From Flavobacterium algicola (lineage in GTDB: Bacteria; Bacteroidota; Bacteroidia; Flavobacteriales; Flavobacteriaceae): a stretch of 64,000 nucleotides of DNA. The position numbers and the translations under genes are program-made. This document shows, one piece after another, positions 44,137 through 54,022 of the stretch. Each line of letters opens with the position of its first letter. Position 1 is the stretch's first letter. The notes beneath the pieces are model-generated. The model was given only the letters and a program-made list of their open reading frames with translations, did not search any database and had not been told where the DNA came from. The DNA lies in NCBI RefSeq assembly GCF_022399565.1, contig NZ_JAJTUT010000005.1, positions 1-64,000 on the forward strand, read 5' to 3'.

Positions 44137-44983
44137 ATTTGTATATAAAAGTTAATTTACTTTTTATTGCTTTTTTAATTTTTTTCAAAAGAGGTTCCGT
44201 ATTTTTATTGACTATTTCTTTTTGCTTTATGCGGACAGCTTTCACTAATTCCTTTTCATTTCTCTCTTTAAAATAACTTAAAAGCACTTCAGACGCTTTA
44301 ATAAAACCATCACGCATCAAAACATAATTTGTAGACATCGAACGTTCTCTTATTCTATAAAGAGCCAAAACATTTTTATTGTTTGTAATGTTTTTCGAAA
44401 CATAGAATAACTGCGTCCAAAAAACCCAATCTTCGTGATTTGGAAGTGCCTCATTAAATAACAAACAATTTTCAACCACTAACGATTTTTGGAATAATAC
44501 TGCATGACATGGAATAGAAATTCTATATTCCCAATCTAAAATAATATCCTTCTTAAAATTTACCTCAGAAACAAATGGGCTCAAATAGCGATGCTTTGCC
44601 AATTCTAGTATATTCCCATCTACAAAGGAGAAATAATCCGAAACTGATACTTGAGCATTTTCCAAATCTCTTAACTGACTTTCGAACTTATTGTGTTTTA
44701 ATAAATCATCTGCATCCAAAAACTGAATATACTTTCCTTTTGCTAATTGCAATCCATTATTCCTTGCATTACTTAAACCACCATTCGTCTGGAACACGTA
44801 CCGAAATCGCTCGTCAAGTGTACACCATTTCATAGCTACATCCTTTGAGCTATCTGTGCTGCCATCGTCTATTATTATACATTCCCAATTTACATAGGTT
44901 TGATTTAAGACTGATCTTAGTGTCTCATCTAAAAATTGGGCTTGATTATAACAAGGTATTATTACAGAAATTCTAGAACTCAT
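44120..44983 (-). CDS. GT2 glycosyltransferase
   Basis: The 287-aa GT-A protein begins MSSRISVIIPCYNQAQFL, with IDDGSTDSS near residue 38 and DADD at 90-93 (FLDADDLL). NGGLSNARN supports family 2. A TTG at 44995 could extend it by four codons; the ATG is preferred. The C-terminal part is basic and has no clear membrane segment. Confidence 0.9.
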   Translation of the reverse strand: MSSRISVIIPCYNQAQFLDETLRSVLNQTYVNWECIIIDDGSTDSSKDVAMKWCTLDERFRYVFQTNGGLSNARNNGLQLAKGKYIQFLDADDLLKHNKFESQLRDLENAQVSVSDYFSFVDGNILELAKHRYLSPFVSEVNFKKDIILDWEYRISIPCHAVLFQKSLVVENCLLFNEALPNHEDWVFWTQLFYVSKNITNNKNVLALYRIRERSMSTNYVLMRDGFIKASEVLLSYFKERNEKELVKAVRIKQKEIVNKNTEPLLKKIKKAIKSKLTFIYKYVKSN

Positions 44984-45057
44984 AACTGGGATCAAATAAA
45001 GTCAATTTACGTAAAAATAAAAATTTAATACTGTTTGCTAAGTTCGATTATGACAAC

Positions 45058-45864
45058 TTAAAGATTTTTTCTAACAGCAAAAATGCTTGACCAGTGTTTT
45101 GTGTCTTTCCAAACTAAAAAACCCTTTTTTTCTATAATTTCAATAAACTTCTTTAGATCATTATCTGGATCCAAATGCATTTCAATATTCATACTGTTAA
45201 CACTGTCCATCCAACCTAAATCATGGGATTCAAGAATTGCTATTTCGGCACCTTCAATATCCATTTTGAGGTAATCTACATGACTTAATTCATGATTTTT
45301 CAAAATACTGTTTATGTTTATTGAATCTACCTCTACAAGATCATTACTCTCATTAGATATATTATCATTTACAATTGAATAAGCATCAAAATTAGAACTT
45401 GTTTTATAGGTAACTTTTGAATTCTCTATCCATACTGCTTTATTCACAACAAGTGTGTCCATGTAAAACTTTGTGTTGTGTTTTGCTAATAAATAATTCT
45501 CTTTATTCATTTCATATCCTATAATTTTTGCATTAGGATAAACTTGTTTCATGTGTACGATTGTGAGTCCTATATTGCTACCTAAATCTAAAATCACAGG
45601 AGCAGTTGGTATTTTGGATACATCAGGAGGCAAATGATACTGATCTTGCAAAACATAGTATACTACTTCTTTGTCTGTATAGTTTCTACGAATTTTAATT
45701 GAATGCAACCACCCTTTGGGTTTTAAAGATAAAAACCCTTTACCTTTAGTATCCTTATTTATTTTTGACAATCTATGATGATCTAAAATTGAAAATAGTG
45801 GATGTGGTTTTACAAATTTTTTTATGTCTCTATAAATTTTCTTGAAGATCTGAAATATAATCAT
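45058..45864 (-). CDS. FkbM-family methyltransferase
   Basis: The 268-aa protein shows ILDLGSNIGLTIVHMK near residue 90 and VDYLKMDIEGAEIAILES near 197, the SAM-binding and FkbM signature motifs. A basic N-terminus (about 1-60) precedes the domain. It is a second, diverged member beside the one at 32149-32931. A methyl transfer to a sugar hydroxyl is the expected reaction. Confidence 0.88.
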   Translation of the reverse strand: MIIFQIFKKIYRDIKKFVKPHPLFSILDHHRLSKINKDTKGKGFLSLKPKGWLHSIKIRRNYTDKEVVYYVLQDQYHLPPDVSKIPTAPVILDLGSNIGLTIVHMKQVYPNAKIIGYEMNKENYLLAKHNTKFYMDTLVVNKAVWIENSKVTYKTSSNFDAYSIVNDNISNESNDLVEVDSININSILKNHELSHVDYLKMDIEGAEIAILESHDLGWMDSVNSMNIEMHLDPDNDLKKFIEIIEKKGFLVWKDTKHWSSIFAVRKNL

Positions 45865-45927
45865 GAATATTGTGGTTAATTTACTTGAAGATACTTGTTT
45901 AAAGCAGCTTTTCTTGATTGTTACTAT

Positions 45928-46959
45928 TTATTTCTCAAATCTCCTTGTCTTGTACAATAATGCACGTTTTTCAATCAAATGCCAAGATAAATATCCAAGC
46001 ACAACACTAATCAAAATAGAACTTACCAATAAGATATAGACTTTCAAATCAAATAAATATACCAAGATTTGTTGCACTGGAAAACTGTAAATATAAATAC
46101 CATAAGACATATCTCCATATTTACCAAAAGTACTAAAAAAAGGCAGTTTAATAAAACCAATACTCAGAACTAAAACGGGAAACAGTACATGTTTTACAAG
46201 CTCATAATACTGAAAATAAACAGAGAAACCAATAATTGTTAAACTAGCCAAAAACATTTTTGGGTTGCAATACTTTTCAAAATTTACAGATGACAATAGA
46301 CTACCCATCACAAAAAATGTCCCCAAATTAAAAAGAGGAAAACCCTGCAAATTTATTATTTTGGCTCCTGCAACTTTGTCTATAAAAAGGTTAAAAACAA
46401 TATACATAAAGATAAAACAAACAAAAAGAAGTCCTCTCACCAATATTTGGTTTGCTTTGATAAAATACAAACTAGCCAAGGCTATGTACAAAAAAAATTC
46501 ATACCGAATGGTCCATAAAGAACCGTTGATAGAATGGTAATAATTGGTATCAAAAACACCTTTAACAATTGATTGAAATGCAAATAAACTAAGATTATTG
46601 GCTAAATACGTATAATAATCGCGTTGATTAAAAATGGAATTATCACCAACATAAACAAACGGAATCGCGATCATCGTAATGATCAATGCTCCCAACAATC
46701 CAGGAAAAACACGAAGAACTCTTTTTTTAAAATAAGAGCCGATTGTAGTACTACGATCTAAACTTTGAAAAATAAAATAGCCACTTATTACAAAAAAACC
46801 GTTTAATCCAATGCTGGACCAGTTCAATTGACCATTGCTTATTCGTACTATCCATTGTGCATTCTCATCACTACCCGATAACGCATAGGAATGCGTAACC
46901 ACCACAAATAATGCTAATAAAAAACGTAAAAAATGAAAATTATTTTCTCTGGTCATCAT
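45928..46959 (-). CDS. Acyltransferase 3 family (OafA/WecH-like) membrane protein
   Basis: The 343-aa protein has about ten membrane segments and the family start NNFHFLRFLLALFVVVTHSYAL, where the His (near residue 22) is the conserved active-site one. YEFFLYIALA near 150 is the second motif. It O-acetylates or otherwise acylates sugars of surface glycans. It is distinct from the MBOAT system at 33950, so the locus has two acylation routes. Confidence 0.9.
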   Translation of the reverse strand: MMTRENNFHFLRFLLALFVVVTHSYALSGSDENAQWIVRISNGQLNWSSIGLNGFFVISGYFIFQSLDRSTTIGSYFKKRVLRVFPGLLGALIITMIAIPFVYVGDNSIFNQRDYYTYLANNLSLFAFQSIVKGVFDTNYYHSINGSLWTIRYEFFLYIALASLYFIKANQILVRGLLFVCFIFMYIVFNLFIDKVAGAKIINLQGFPLFNLGTFFVMGSLLSSVNFEKYCNPKMFLASLTIIGFSVYFQYYELVKHVLFPVLVLSIGFIKLPFFSTFGKYGDMSYGIYIYSFPVQQILVYLFDLKVYILLVSSILISVVLGYLSWHLIEKRALLYKTRRFEK

Positions 46960-46975
46960 AGTGGAAACAACGTTA

Positions 46976-47881
46976 TTAAACTTTGGTGATACCCGATGTT
47001 CTTTTTATTAGTTTTGACACTAAAGTATCTGAAAAAGGAGACGCTACTTTCCTAGCAAAAAAAGCTTCTGAAGAAATGATATTTTTAAAATCTGTTTCGT
47101 CCAATATCGAAGGGTTGCTCCCGTTCTTATAGTTCCAGTCAATAAAGCGTAAATTATTACTTTGAATTCGCTTTTTAAATTCAGAGTTCATTAAAATAGT
47201 TTGGAAAAAGAATTCTTCTGCGCAAAACGTATTTTCAAAACGTTTAGAAAAATACCAATTTGCTGCGACAAAATTAATAATATGTGCTACACAATCGCGC
47301 TCCAAAGACCACCAAGTAGAACCAGCATATAATTTTGGCATTTGTGCAGGCCAACTTCGCTTTATATTGTATTTCTTCTGCCAGTGTATCACTTTTTTCA
47401 GCAGTTTTTTTTGCCAAATCTTTCTCGAATTAAGACTATCATAAGGGCTGTAGTATTCCAGTCGATCTAGACCACCGTTTTCTTTACTCCATCCTGAGAA
47501 TGGAATTGCAAAACAATCTATAAAAGCAGTTTTATTATCTTGAAAAAACATTCTAAAATCTTTGGTGCTCTTTATCGGGAAATCGGCACCGCTGATTAAA
47601 TGAAAATGGCTGGTTTCTGGATTTTTGATTGCCATTTGACACAAATACAAAATACATTTTACATGATTGAATCCACCCCAGTTGACAGTATATTTCTGCG
47701 CCACAAGTGCAACGTTGTTCAAACCTATTAGATGATTTCTTTGCTTGTCCGACAATGCGCTTTTTTTATCGATATGAATAAAAATCTCAAAACCACTATC
47801 AAACTGATTAATTAGAACCTCGAGTTGCTCATAATTTTTGTAGGCCGTAATGAGTATGGCTTGTTTACTTGATGTCATCAT
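46976..47881 (-). CDS. GT14 (beta-1,6-N-acetylglucosaminyltransferase-like)
   Basis: The 301-aa protein matches the GT14 core: AILITAYKNYEQLEVLI at the start, IFIHIDKKS near 31, FHLISGADFPIKS near 92, and STWWSLERDCVAHI near 210, with FCAEEFFFQTIL as the catalytic Glu region. Bacterial members add a branch or side-chain sugar. Donor and acceptor are unknown. Confidence 0.88.
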   Translation of the reverse strand: MMTSSKQAILITAYKNYEQLEVLINQFDSGFEIFIHIDKKSALSDKQRNHLIGLNNVALVAQKYTVNWGGFNHVKCILYLCQMAIKNPETSHFHLISGADFPIKSTKDFRMFFQDNKTAFIDCFAIPFSGWSKENGGLDRLEYYSPYDSLNSRKIWQKKLLKKVIHWQKKYNIKRSWPAQMPKLYAGSTWWSLERDCVAHIINFVAANWYFSKRFENTFCAEEFFFQTILMNSEFKKRIQSNNLRFIDWNYKNGSNPSILDETDFKNIISSEAFFARKVASPFSDTLVSKLIKRTSGITKV

Positions 47882-47882
47882 C

Positions 47883-48662
47883 CTAAAATTTATTTGGTTT
47901 GTTCCAAATGAATTTAATCAAAAACAAAAACCTTTTGCCGTTGTACCACAGCGCTACAAATAAATTTTCAAATGCTGCCAATGTACTCCCTAACAAAACT
48001 TTAACAGCTTGTGCAAAACTTATATCTTGATGCCACAGTTGGTAATTACCTATTACGTCATTTTTGAATCTAAAGAAATTTTGTTCGGGAGTTCTGCTGA
48101 TTTCGTAATGAAAAATCGAAGGAACAAATTCGATGTCGTACCCCTTTTCTATCACACGTTTGCTCCATTCTTTGTCTTCAAAAGTAGCGACATCGTTCCG
48201 AAAAGGATGTTGCTCCCAAACTTTTTTACTAAAAGCCGATCCCGAAAAAATCAATCCAGATTTATTAGGATCCATCTTTGCGGTGATTCCCAAGCTGTAA
48301 TTTCGATAATCATTGGTACTGTGCAGGCAGCGCAAGCCCGCCAAATTGGAGTTGGCATCAAACTTCTCTTGGATTAAGGTAAAAAAATCATGGCTAACCG
48401 GATACGAATGCGCACTAAAAAGTACTACAATAGGACCAATAGCTTCTTGAGCAGCCAGATTGGCACTACCTCCATAACTGAACTTTTCGATCGTTACAAA
48501 GCGGGCGCCATACTTTTCGCAAACTTTTTGACTGTCATCAATAGAGCAATTGTCGATCACGATAATTTCATTAATCGATGCGCTATAACGTTCCGTTAGC
48601 ACCTTTAGTAAAAAAGAAAGTGCTGGAGCTTGATTTTTATTTCGAATAACGACTGAAATCAT
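47883..48662 (-). CDS. GT2 glycosyltransferase with SAH in place of DxD
   Basis: The 259-aa GT-A protein starts ISVVIRNKNQAPALSF. The metal-binding position reads FSAHSYP (SAH at 83-85), as in a subgroup of rhamnosyl- and galactofuranosyl-type transferases. VATFEDKEWSKRVIEKGYDI near residue 145 supplies the acceptor-side acidic pair. It is a short single-domain protein with a hydrophobic end. Confidence 0.87.
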   Translation of the reverse strand: MISVVIRNKNQAPALSFLLKVLTERYSASINEIIVIDNCSIDDSQKVCEKYGARFVTIEKFSYGGSANLAAQEAIGPIVVLFSAHSYPVSHDFFTLIQEKFDANSNLAGLRCLHSTNDYRNYSLGITAKMDPNKSGLIFSGSAFSKKVWEQHPFRNDVATFEDKEWSKRVIEKGYDIEFVPSIFHYEISRTPEQNFFRFKNDVIGNYQLWHQDISFAQAVKVLLGSTLAAFENLFVALWYNGKRFLFLIKFIWNKPNKF

Positions 48663-48746
48663 TATTTATCTTTTACTAAATTATTTTAACTATTATAAAT
48701 TTATGTCAATGAAGAATAATAGCTTATACTAGAACGCACATCAATT

Positions 48747-49469
48747 CTACTTAGTTATAAAACCATATAAACCAGAATACATTTGATTATTTTTAAATGG
48801 TGTTGTTACAATTTTATTATCTTTTTTAACTAAAGCTGCAATATATAGATTCAAAAAAGGTTTAACTACTTTTCGAAATTTTTCTGCAAATCGAAATTCA
48901 AAAAATAATGCAATTGACAATGCAAAATAATAATAATTACCTCCTAACAATTTTATGTTCGATTGGGAAAATTCAGCCTTTTTGAAATGTTCTTCTAAGG
49001 CAAAAGGCGTAAATCGATGGTAATCATAAGGTGCTTCATGTAAAGGCCATATAGATGGAACTGTAAAAAAGAAAACACCGCCAGGTTTCAAAACCCTTTT
49101 TACCTCCTTTAAAACCATAGCTGTATCAAAGTAGTGCTCCAAAAATTCTGTTGCCAAAACAAAATCAACTGAGGCATCTGGTAACGGAATCTCACTGCCG
49201 TTCCAATATAGATCTGGTTTAACATCATGATGGTATTCCGTAGGTTCTAAATCTACACCAATATACTGTTCTATACTTTCAGACATTAAAAAATCTTTAT
49301 ACGGCATAATACCGCATGCAAGATCAAGTACTTTCCCATGCAATAAAGGTTTTAATTCTGTAACTGCAGCCAACAATGATCTTCTTACCAAATAAGTAGA
49401 AATAGGCAACTTCTTGCTGCTTAGTTCTATAAACCAATCTTTTTTATACTTATTAATATCTTTTCTCAT
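48747..49469 (-). CDS. Class I SAM methyltransferase
   Basis: The 240-aa protein has motif I VLDLACGIMPYKDFL near residue 47, LYWNGSEIPLPDASVDFVL near 86 and LKPGGVFFFTVPS near 127, a typical methyltransferase core. The sugar or lipid-linked substrate is unknown. It has a relative at 56763-57434 with the same PYK-F pattern after motif I. Confidence 0.87.
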   Translation of the reverse strand: MRKDINKYKKDWFIELSSKKLPISTYLVRRSLLAAVTELKPLLHGKVLDLACGIMPYKDFLMSESIEQYIGVDLEPTEYHHDVKPDLYWNGSEIPLPDASVDFVLATEFLEHYFDTAMVLKEVKRVLKPGGVFFFTVPSIWPLHEAPYDYHRFTPFALEEHFKKAEFSQSNIKLLGGNYYYFALSIALFFEFRFAEKFRKVVKPFLNLYIAALVKKDNKIVTTPFKNNQMYSGLYGFITK

Positions 49470-49521
49470 TGAAACCTATCCTTATTTAAATTCGTCCATC
49501 GATGTGACTTTTTATAAAAAT

Positions 49522-50388
49522 CTATTTACTATTTTTAAAAATACTGTTACTGACCTTTTTTATAACTATAAAAGGTTTCATTATCAGTTTTCCAATTTTA
49601 TATTCTAAAGAATTCCGAATCTCAATTTTCCCAAGACGATGTGTCTTGATGTAATAGAAAAGTACTTCCGCAGTATTATCAAAATGTTTAATGTATAATT
49701 CTTTATGTTTTTTAAAAATATATTCTGTATTGGCTTCGGCAGAATTATTAATTGTATCGACAAGCATAGACTGCTCTGATTTTCGATAGTAAAATAAAAA
49801 TTCTTCTACAAATGTAAAGTTCCAACCTCTTTTTGTAATGTTAAGCCAAAACTCCCAATCTTCAAATCCTTTTATCATGCTTTCATCATAACCACCTACC
49901 TCAAGCCAACATTTTCTGCGATATAAAGACGAAGGCATTAATTGATTTTCAAACATCAAATCACGATAATGAGTACCAATAGTCTTGAATTCATGAATGA
50001 TGTTTGAAATGTTATTTTTAAAAAAGTAGCGATAACAAGATACCACTCCTAAATTTTCATTTTCGGATAATACAGGCACTGTCTTATGCAGGTAATCTGG
50101 ATGTAAAATATCATCTGCGTCCAAGGCCAAAATAAAGGCTCCTTCACTAACACTAATACCCGCATTCCTGGCAGATGGCAGGCCACCATTCTCTTTAAAA
50201 ATATATCGAAATCTACGGTCTTTTGCTGTCCATTCTTTTGCAACTTTTTCGGTATGATCTGGACTACCATCATTGACTATAAAACACTCCCATTTTGTAT
50301 AGCTTTGATCCAATACCGACTGCAGTGCTTCACTTAAAAAATGAGCTTGCTTGTAACAAGGAACTATTATTGATACTACTACATCCAT
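49522..50388 (-). CDS. GT2 glycosyltransferase
   Basis: The 288-aa GT-A protein starts VSIIVPCYKQAHFLSEAL, with VNDGSPDHTEK near residue 38 and DADD at 90-93 (ALDADDILHP). KGFEDWEFWLNITKRGW near 167 is the conserved acceptor motif. It closely resembles the proteins at 44120 and 55945 in layout, so these are probably related paralogues. Confidence 0.9.
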   Translation of the reverse strand: MDVVVSIIVPCYKQAHFLSEALQSVLDQSYTKWECFIVNDGSPDHTEKVAKEWTAKDRRFRYIFKENGGLPSARNAGISVSEGAFILALDADDILHPDYLHKTVPVLSENENLGVVSCYRYFFKNNISNIIHEFKTIGTHYRDLMFENQLMPSSLYRRKCWLEVGGYDESMIKGFEDWEFWLNITKRGWNFTFVEEFLFYYRKSEQSMLVDTINNSAEANTEYIFKKHKELYIKHFDNTAEVLFYYIKTHRLGKIEIRNSLEYKIGKLIMKPFIVIKKVSNSIFKNSK

Positions 50389-50389
50389 C

Positions 50390-51172
50390 TCAAAATTTAT
50401 TTAAAAAACCGAGTTTTATCAACATCTGTATTATTCTAGACCGTCTTAAATTATGAATGATAGTCAGGTTTTTTAACACATCATCTAAATCCTGCATGTA
50501 TGCAACGTAATTACTTTTTAAAACTTGGTCTTTTTCATGATCAATAATACCTTTATTTTTGGGTAAAGAGCTAATTCCGTCAAAATAAAAAGTAGTCAAG
50601 GTTTTATCTACATGCAGGTATGACGCATTGAACCTACATATACTATCGATAAAAAATTTCCAGTCTGCTACAATTTTCAAGTTGTCGTCAAAATAGCCTA
50701 CCGTTTTAAAAAGATCTTTTTTTATAAAAATAGAAGGATGTGGCAAATTGTCCTTTAAAAAATAAGCAAACGATAACGTAGCTGGATATTCCTTTAAAAA
50801 ATTTTTATTTTCTCCACTGATAAACATATTAAAGTAAATCAAATCATAATTACTGACGTGATGAATATTTTTCTCCAATACCGTATTATTAAAAAAATGG
50901 TCTCCACTATTTAAAAAAAGCAAGTATTCTCCAGACGCTTTGGCAATGCCCTTGTTCATGGCATGGTATACGCCTTTGTCTGTCTCACTTACCCAATAGA
51001 CAAAGCGATGCGCCTGACTTTTGATATAATCTGCACTACCATCAGTTGAACCTCCATCAATAATGATATGCTCAAAATCTTGGTAAGTTTGAGCTGCAAC
51101 ACTATTCAAGGTTGTTTGTAAACCTACCAGGTTGTTATAGTTGATGGTTATTATGGCGATTTTTCTTTTCAA
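50390..51172 (-). CDS. GT2 glycosyltransferase (WcaA/colanic-type)
   Basis: The 260-aa protein begins IAIITINYNNLVGLQTTL, with IDGGSTDGSADY near 38 and NSGD at 88-91 in FLNSGDHFF. The DKGVYHAMNKGI segment is characteristic of a subfamily found in colanic acid-type and O-antigen loci. It is separated from its neighbours by one or two bases. Confidence 0.9.
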   Translation of the reverse strand: MKRKIAIITINYNNLVGLQTTLNSVAAQTYQDFEHIIIDGGSTDGSADYIKSQAHRFVYWVSETDKGVYHAMNKGIAKASGEYLLFLNSGDHFFNNTVLEKNIHHVSNYDLIYFNMFISGENKNFLKEYPATLSFAYFLKDNLPHPSIFIKKDLFKTVGYFDDNLKIVADWKFFIDSICRFNASYLHVDKTLTTFYFDGISSLPKNKGIIDHEKDQVLKSNYVAYMQDLDDVLKNLTIIHNLRRSRIIQMLIKLGFLNKF

Positions 51173-51173
51173 T

Positions 51174-52127
51174 TTACCTCTTTTTAATGTTGTAAATAAA
51201 AGGAAAAAGTAACTGCCTTTTTCTAACGACAGGAAAATACTTCAACCATAAAGGAGAAAATAAAATACGAGGGGTAGTTAAACAAAATTTAATCCAATAC
51301 CAAGAATCAGTAAATAAGCTATTACCTTCTTTGAATTTAAAAAGCCATAAAAAATGCAATGTTCTGTCAATTTTTGAAAGAGCAATTTTATTCTCACAAC
51401 TCCATTTAATTACTGATTCATACATTTTTATATTATAGATTTTATATATCTCGACTTGATCAAAAATATTTATATCGTGAATTCCTCTCATAGCCAAGGG
51501 AGCATCAATTATACCCGTACAAATTGAATGCTTAAGTGCTAGTTTGTATATAAAGTCAGAATCCTCAGCTACTTTCAAATTTTCATTAAAATACCCAACA
51601 GTATCAAAAACTTCCTTCTTAACAGTTAGTCCATTTAAATGCAAATACCCATATTTACTTGAAACTACCGCTTCAAATAATTCGTGAGGAGGTACAACCC
51701 TATTTATCGTATTTAACATAGGATTTTTTTTCTCTTGCTCTGAGGCTTGCCTATAAAATTGAAATCCTACTGCATTATAAACACCTTCGCATCCTGCATT
51801 ATTTTTAAAAACCTTGCTATCATTAATAAACCTATTTTCTAAATAGTAATCATCAGCATCGAGAAATGAAATAAAATTGCCTGTTGCTTCTCGTATAGCT
51901 TTATTTCGAGTTGCAGATCGGCCTTTATTTAGATTACCCTCATGATAAAATAGTTTTATTTTGGCGTTTGTCTTTTGTAGTTTCTCAATTATTGAACACG
52001 TATCATCAGTACTCCCATCATCTACTACAATTACTTCATAAACTTCCGAATGCTGGGTAGCTGATGTAATCGCTTTTTCAATAAAACGCTCCACATTATA
52101 AGCAGGAATAATAACCGAGATACGCAT
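51174..52127 (-). CDS. GT2 glycosyltransferase, tandem paralogue 1
   Basis: The 317-aa GT-A protein starts ISVIIPAYNVERFIEKAI, with VDDGSTDDT near 36 and DADD at 90-93 followed by YYLENRFIND. It is closely related to the next gene upstream (52141-53097): both share GRSA-RN, FLDADDYYLENRFIND, GCEGVYNA, LTVK-EVF and VGY-NENL-VAED in the same order. A gene duplication is the simplest explanation. The C-terminus is basic. Confidence 0.9.
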   Translation of the reverse strand: MRISVIIPAYNVERFIEKAITSATQHSEVYEVIVVDDGSTDDTCSIIEKLQKTNAKIKLFYHEGNLNKGRSATRNKAIREATGNFISFLDADDYYLENRFINDSKVFKNNAGCEGVYNAVGFQFYRQASEQEKKNPMLNTINRVVPPHELFEAVVSSKYGYLHLNGLTVKKEVFDTVGYFNENLKVAEDSDFIYKLALKHSICTGIIDAPLAMRGIHDINIFDQVEIYKIYNIKMYESVIKWSCENKIALSKIDRTLHFLWLFKFKEGNSLFTDSWYWIKFCLTTPRILFSPLWLKYFPVVRKRQLLFPFIYNIKKR

Positions 52128-52140
52128 TGCTTAAAATTAA

Positions 52141-53097
52141 TTAATGGTTATTTTTATATAAAAAAGGAAATAAGCTTTGTCGAAATCTTATTACTGGAAA
52201 ATATTTAATTGCAAAAATAGAAAACAATAGTGCTTTATTTGGTAAAAATAATTCCCCCCAAAAATAAGTGTTCTGCAATAGTGTCTTCTTTTGTTTCTCC
52301 TTGTTGATCCAAATTACATTTAGAATTTTATCATACACAGAAAATTCAACGTTATTGTTAGCGCACCACACCAATAATGAAACAAGCATCTTCAGCGTAT
52401 TTCTCTTATACAACGCTGTGTCATCGAAAACATTCTCCTCGTGTACACCTCGAATGGCAACAGCGTTCGAAATTATACCGGCAAATAAATTGCATTTAAT
52501 TGCCATCTTCCAAATTAGTTCAGTATCCTCTGCAACAACTAGATTTTCATTAAGATAACCTACGGCCTTAAAAACTTCTCTTTTAACAGTTAATCCATCA
52601 ATTGAAAAATGACCGTATTTACCCGTTAACAGTGCGTCAAAAAGGAGTTCGGGTACTATATGCTGATTTATTGTAAAGAGATTATGCGTTTCACGTTCTA
52701 ATTTGGTAGCTATTCTATAAAAATGGGTACCAATCGCATTATAAACACCTTCACAATTTTCATTTGATTGAAAAATCAAGAAATCATTTATAAAACGATT
52801 TTCAAGGTAATAATCATCCGCGTCCAAAAAAGCAATATAATTTCCTGTTGCATTTTGTAGCGCTAGGTTACGGCTAGCAGAACGCCCTTTGTTAACGCCA
52901 TTAGGATGTTGAAAAATCTTAATTCTACTGTCTTGTAATTGCAATGCTTTGCAAATAGCCAAACTAGCATCTTGACTGCCATCATCAACCACCACTACTT
53001 CGGTTACTTCTGGTTGTACTAAGGCAGACTCTATCGCTTTGGCTACGAAACGTTCGCAGTTGTAGACGGGTATGATTACAGATACTGAATTTTTCAT
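52141..53097 (-). CDS. GT2 glycosyltransferase, tandem paralogue 2
   Basis: The 318-aa protein starts VSVIIPVYNCERFVAKAI, with VDDGSQDAS near 38 and DADD at 92-95 followed by YYLENRFIND. It aligns along its whole length with its downstream neighbour at 51174-52127 and the ends (PVIRFRQSLFPFLY against PVVRKRQLLFPFIY) match as well. Its acceptor part (about 200-260) differs more than the donor part. Confidence 0.9.
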   Translation of the reverse strand: MKNSVSVIIPVYNCERFVAKAIESALVQPEVTEVVVVDDGSQDASLAICKALQLQDSRIKIFQHPNGVNKGRSASRNLALQNATGNYIAFLDADDYYLENRFINDFLIFQSNENCEGVYNAIGTHFYRIATKLERETHNLFTINQHIVPELLFDALLTGKYGHFSIDGLTVKREVFKAVGYLNENLVVAEDTELIWKMAIKCNLFAGIISNAVAIRGVHEENVFDDTALYKRNTLKMLVSLLVWCANNNVEFSVYDKILNVIWINKEKQKKTLLQNTYFWGELFLPNKALLFSIFAIKYFPVIRFRQSLFPFLYKNNH

Positions 53098-53100
53098 TGT

Positions 53101-54009
53101 TTATTTTTGAAAGACAATTGATCTAAACATTCTTCTTAAAAAACGAAAACCGTCATATACGCTACCCATTTTTATAAATTGAAAGAAAATCGAGGAAACA
53201 ATCGAAATCGATATCATTTTTTGCTGTTTTAATAAAATACCTAATTCAAATAAAAATGCTATTATCTGAACTTTGGTAAAAGTATACTTTGATTTTAAAC
53301 TTATTTTCATCAAGAATATTCGCCTAGCTTTATTCTTCAAAATACTATTATCTATTTTCCCAGATATACTTTCATCAGAAATCCTTATATACACTTCGGC
53401 ATTATTAATAGTATACACAAAACCTCCATCTGTGAAATCAATCCACGCCATATCATCTGAATGCCAACCTAATGGGAAATCATGAAATTTATGTTTGATA
53501 TAGCTGCTCCTTTTAAAAATATATTCTGAAAGTGAACTTCGTGTTTGTTTATTAAAATTCCTGAAGTAAGAATCTGTGCATAATTCAAATTCTGGATGCT
53601 TATAGGTTTCTGATAAAAATTCTCTTGATGAATCAATTATTCTAGAGGCAAATCTAAATAATTTTAAATCTAATTTTAAAACTACATGTAGGTTCTCATA
53701 AAAAGATGAAATAACATTAGGTCCCAATACATCATCATCACCCAAAATCATAAGCCATTCCTCATCCTGAGATAAACCAATACAACGTTCCCATTGCTGG
53801 GTTAATGAAACCCCTCCTAGGTTATTTTCAAATCGATAATATTCAAAATCAAACGCACCGTCATATTTTTGCAATAGTTCGGAAGGATCGTTTAGACTAG
53901 CATCGTCACCAATATATACTTTAAAACGTTGATCTTTTTGATTAGCTAAAGATTGTAACGTTTTTTCAAAAAAACTAATTTTATAAAATGGGATAATGAT
54001 TGCGAGCAT
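53101..54009 (-). CDS. GT2 glycosyltransferase
   Basis: The 302-aa protein starts MLAIIIPFYKISFFEKTL, with IGDDASLNDP near 33 and GDDD at 90-93. WHSDDMAWIDFTDGG in the middle is the likely acceptor-side motif. A longer frame to 54045 would overlap the gene ending at 54023; the ATG at 54009 avoids this. The C-terminal half is rich in Ile, Lys and Phe. Confidence 0.88.
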   Translation of the reverse strand: MLAIIIPFYKISFFEKTLQSLANQKDQRFKVYIGDDASLNDPSELLQKYDGAFDFEYYRFENNLGGVSLTQQWERCIGLSQDEEWLMILGDDDVLGPNVISSFYENLHVVLKLDLKLFRFASRIIDSSREFLSETYKHPEFELCTDSYFRNFNKQTRSSLSEYIFKRSSYIKHKFHDFPLGWHSDDMAWIDFTDGGFVYTINNAEVYIRISDESISGKIDNSILKNKARRIFLMKISLKSKYTFTKVQIIAFLFELGILLKQQKMISISIVSSIFFQFIKMGSVYDGFRFLRRMFRSIVFQK

Positions 54010-54022
54010 TACTATGACAGTA

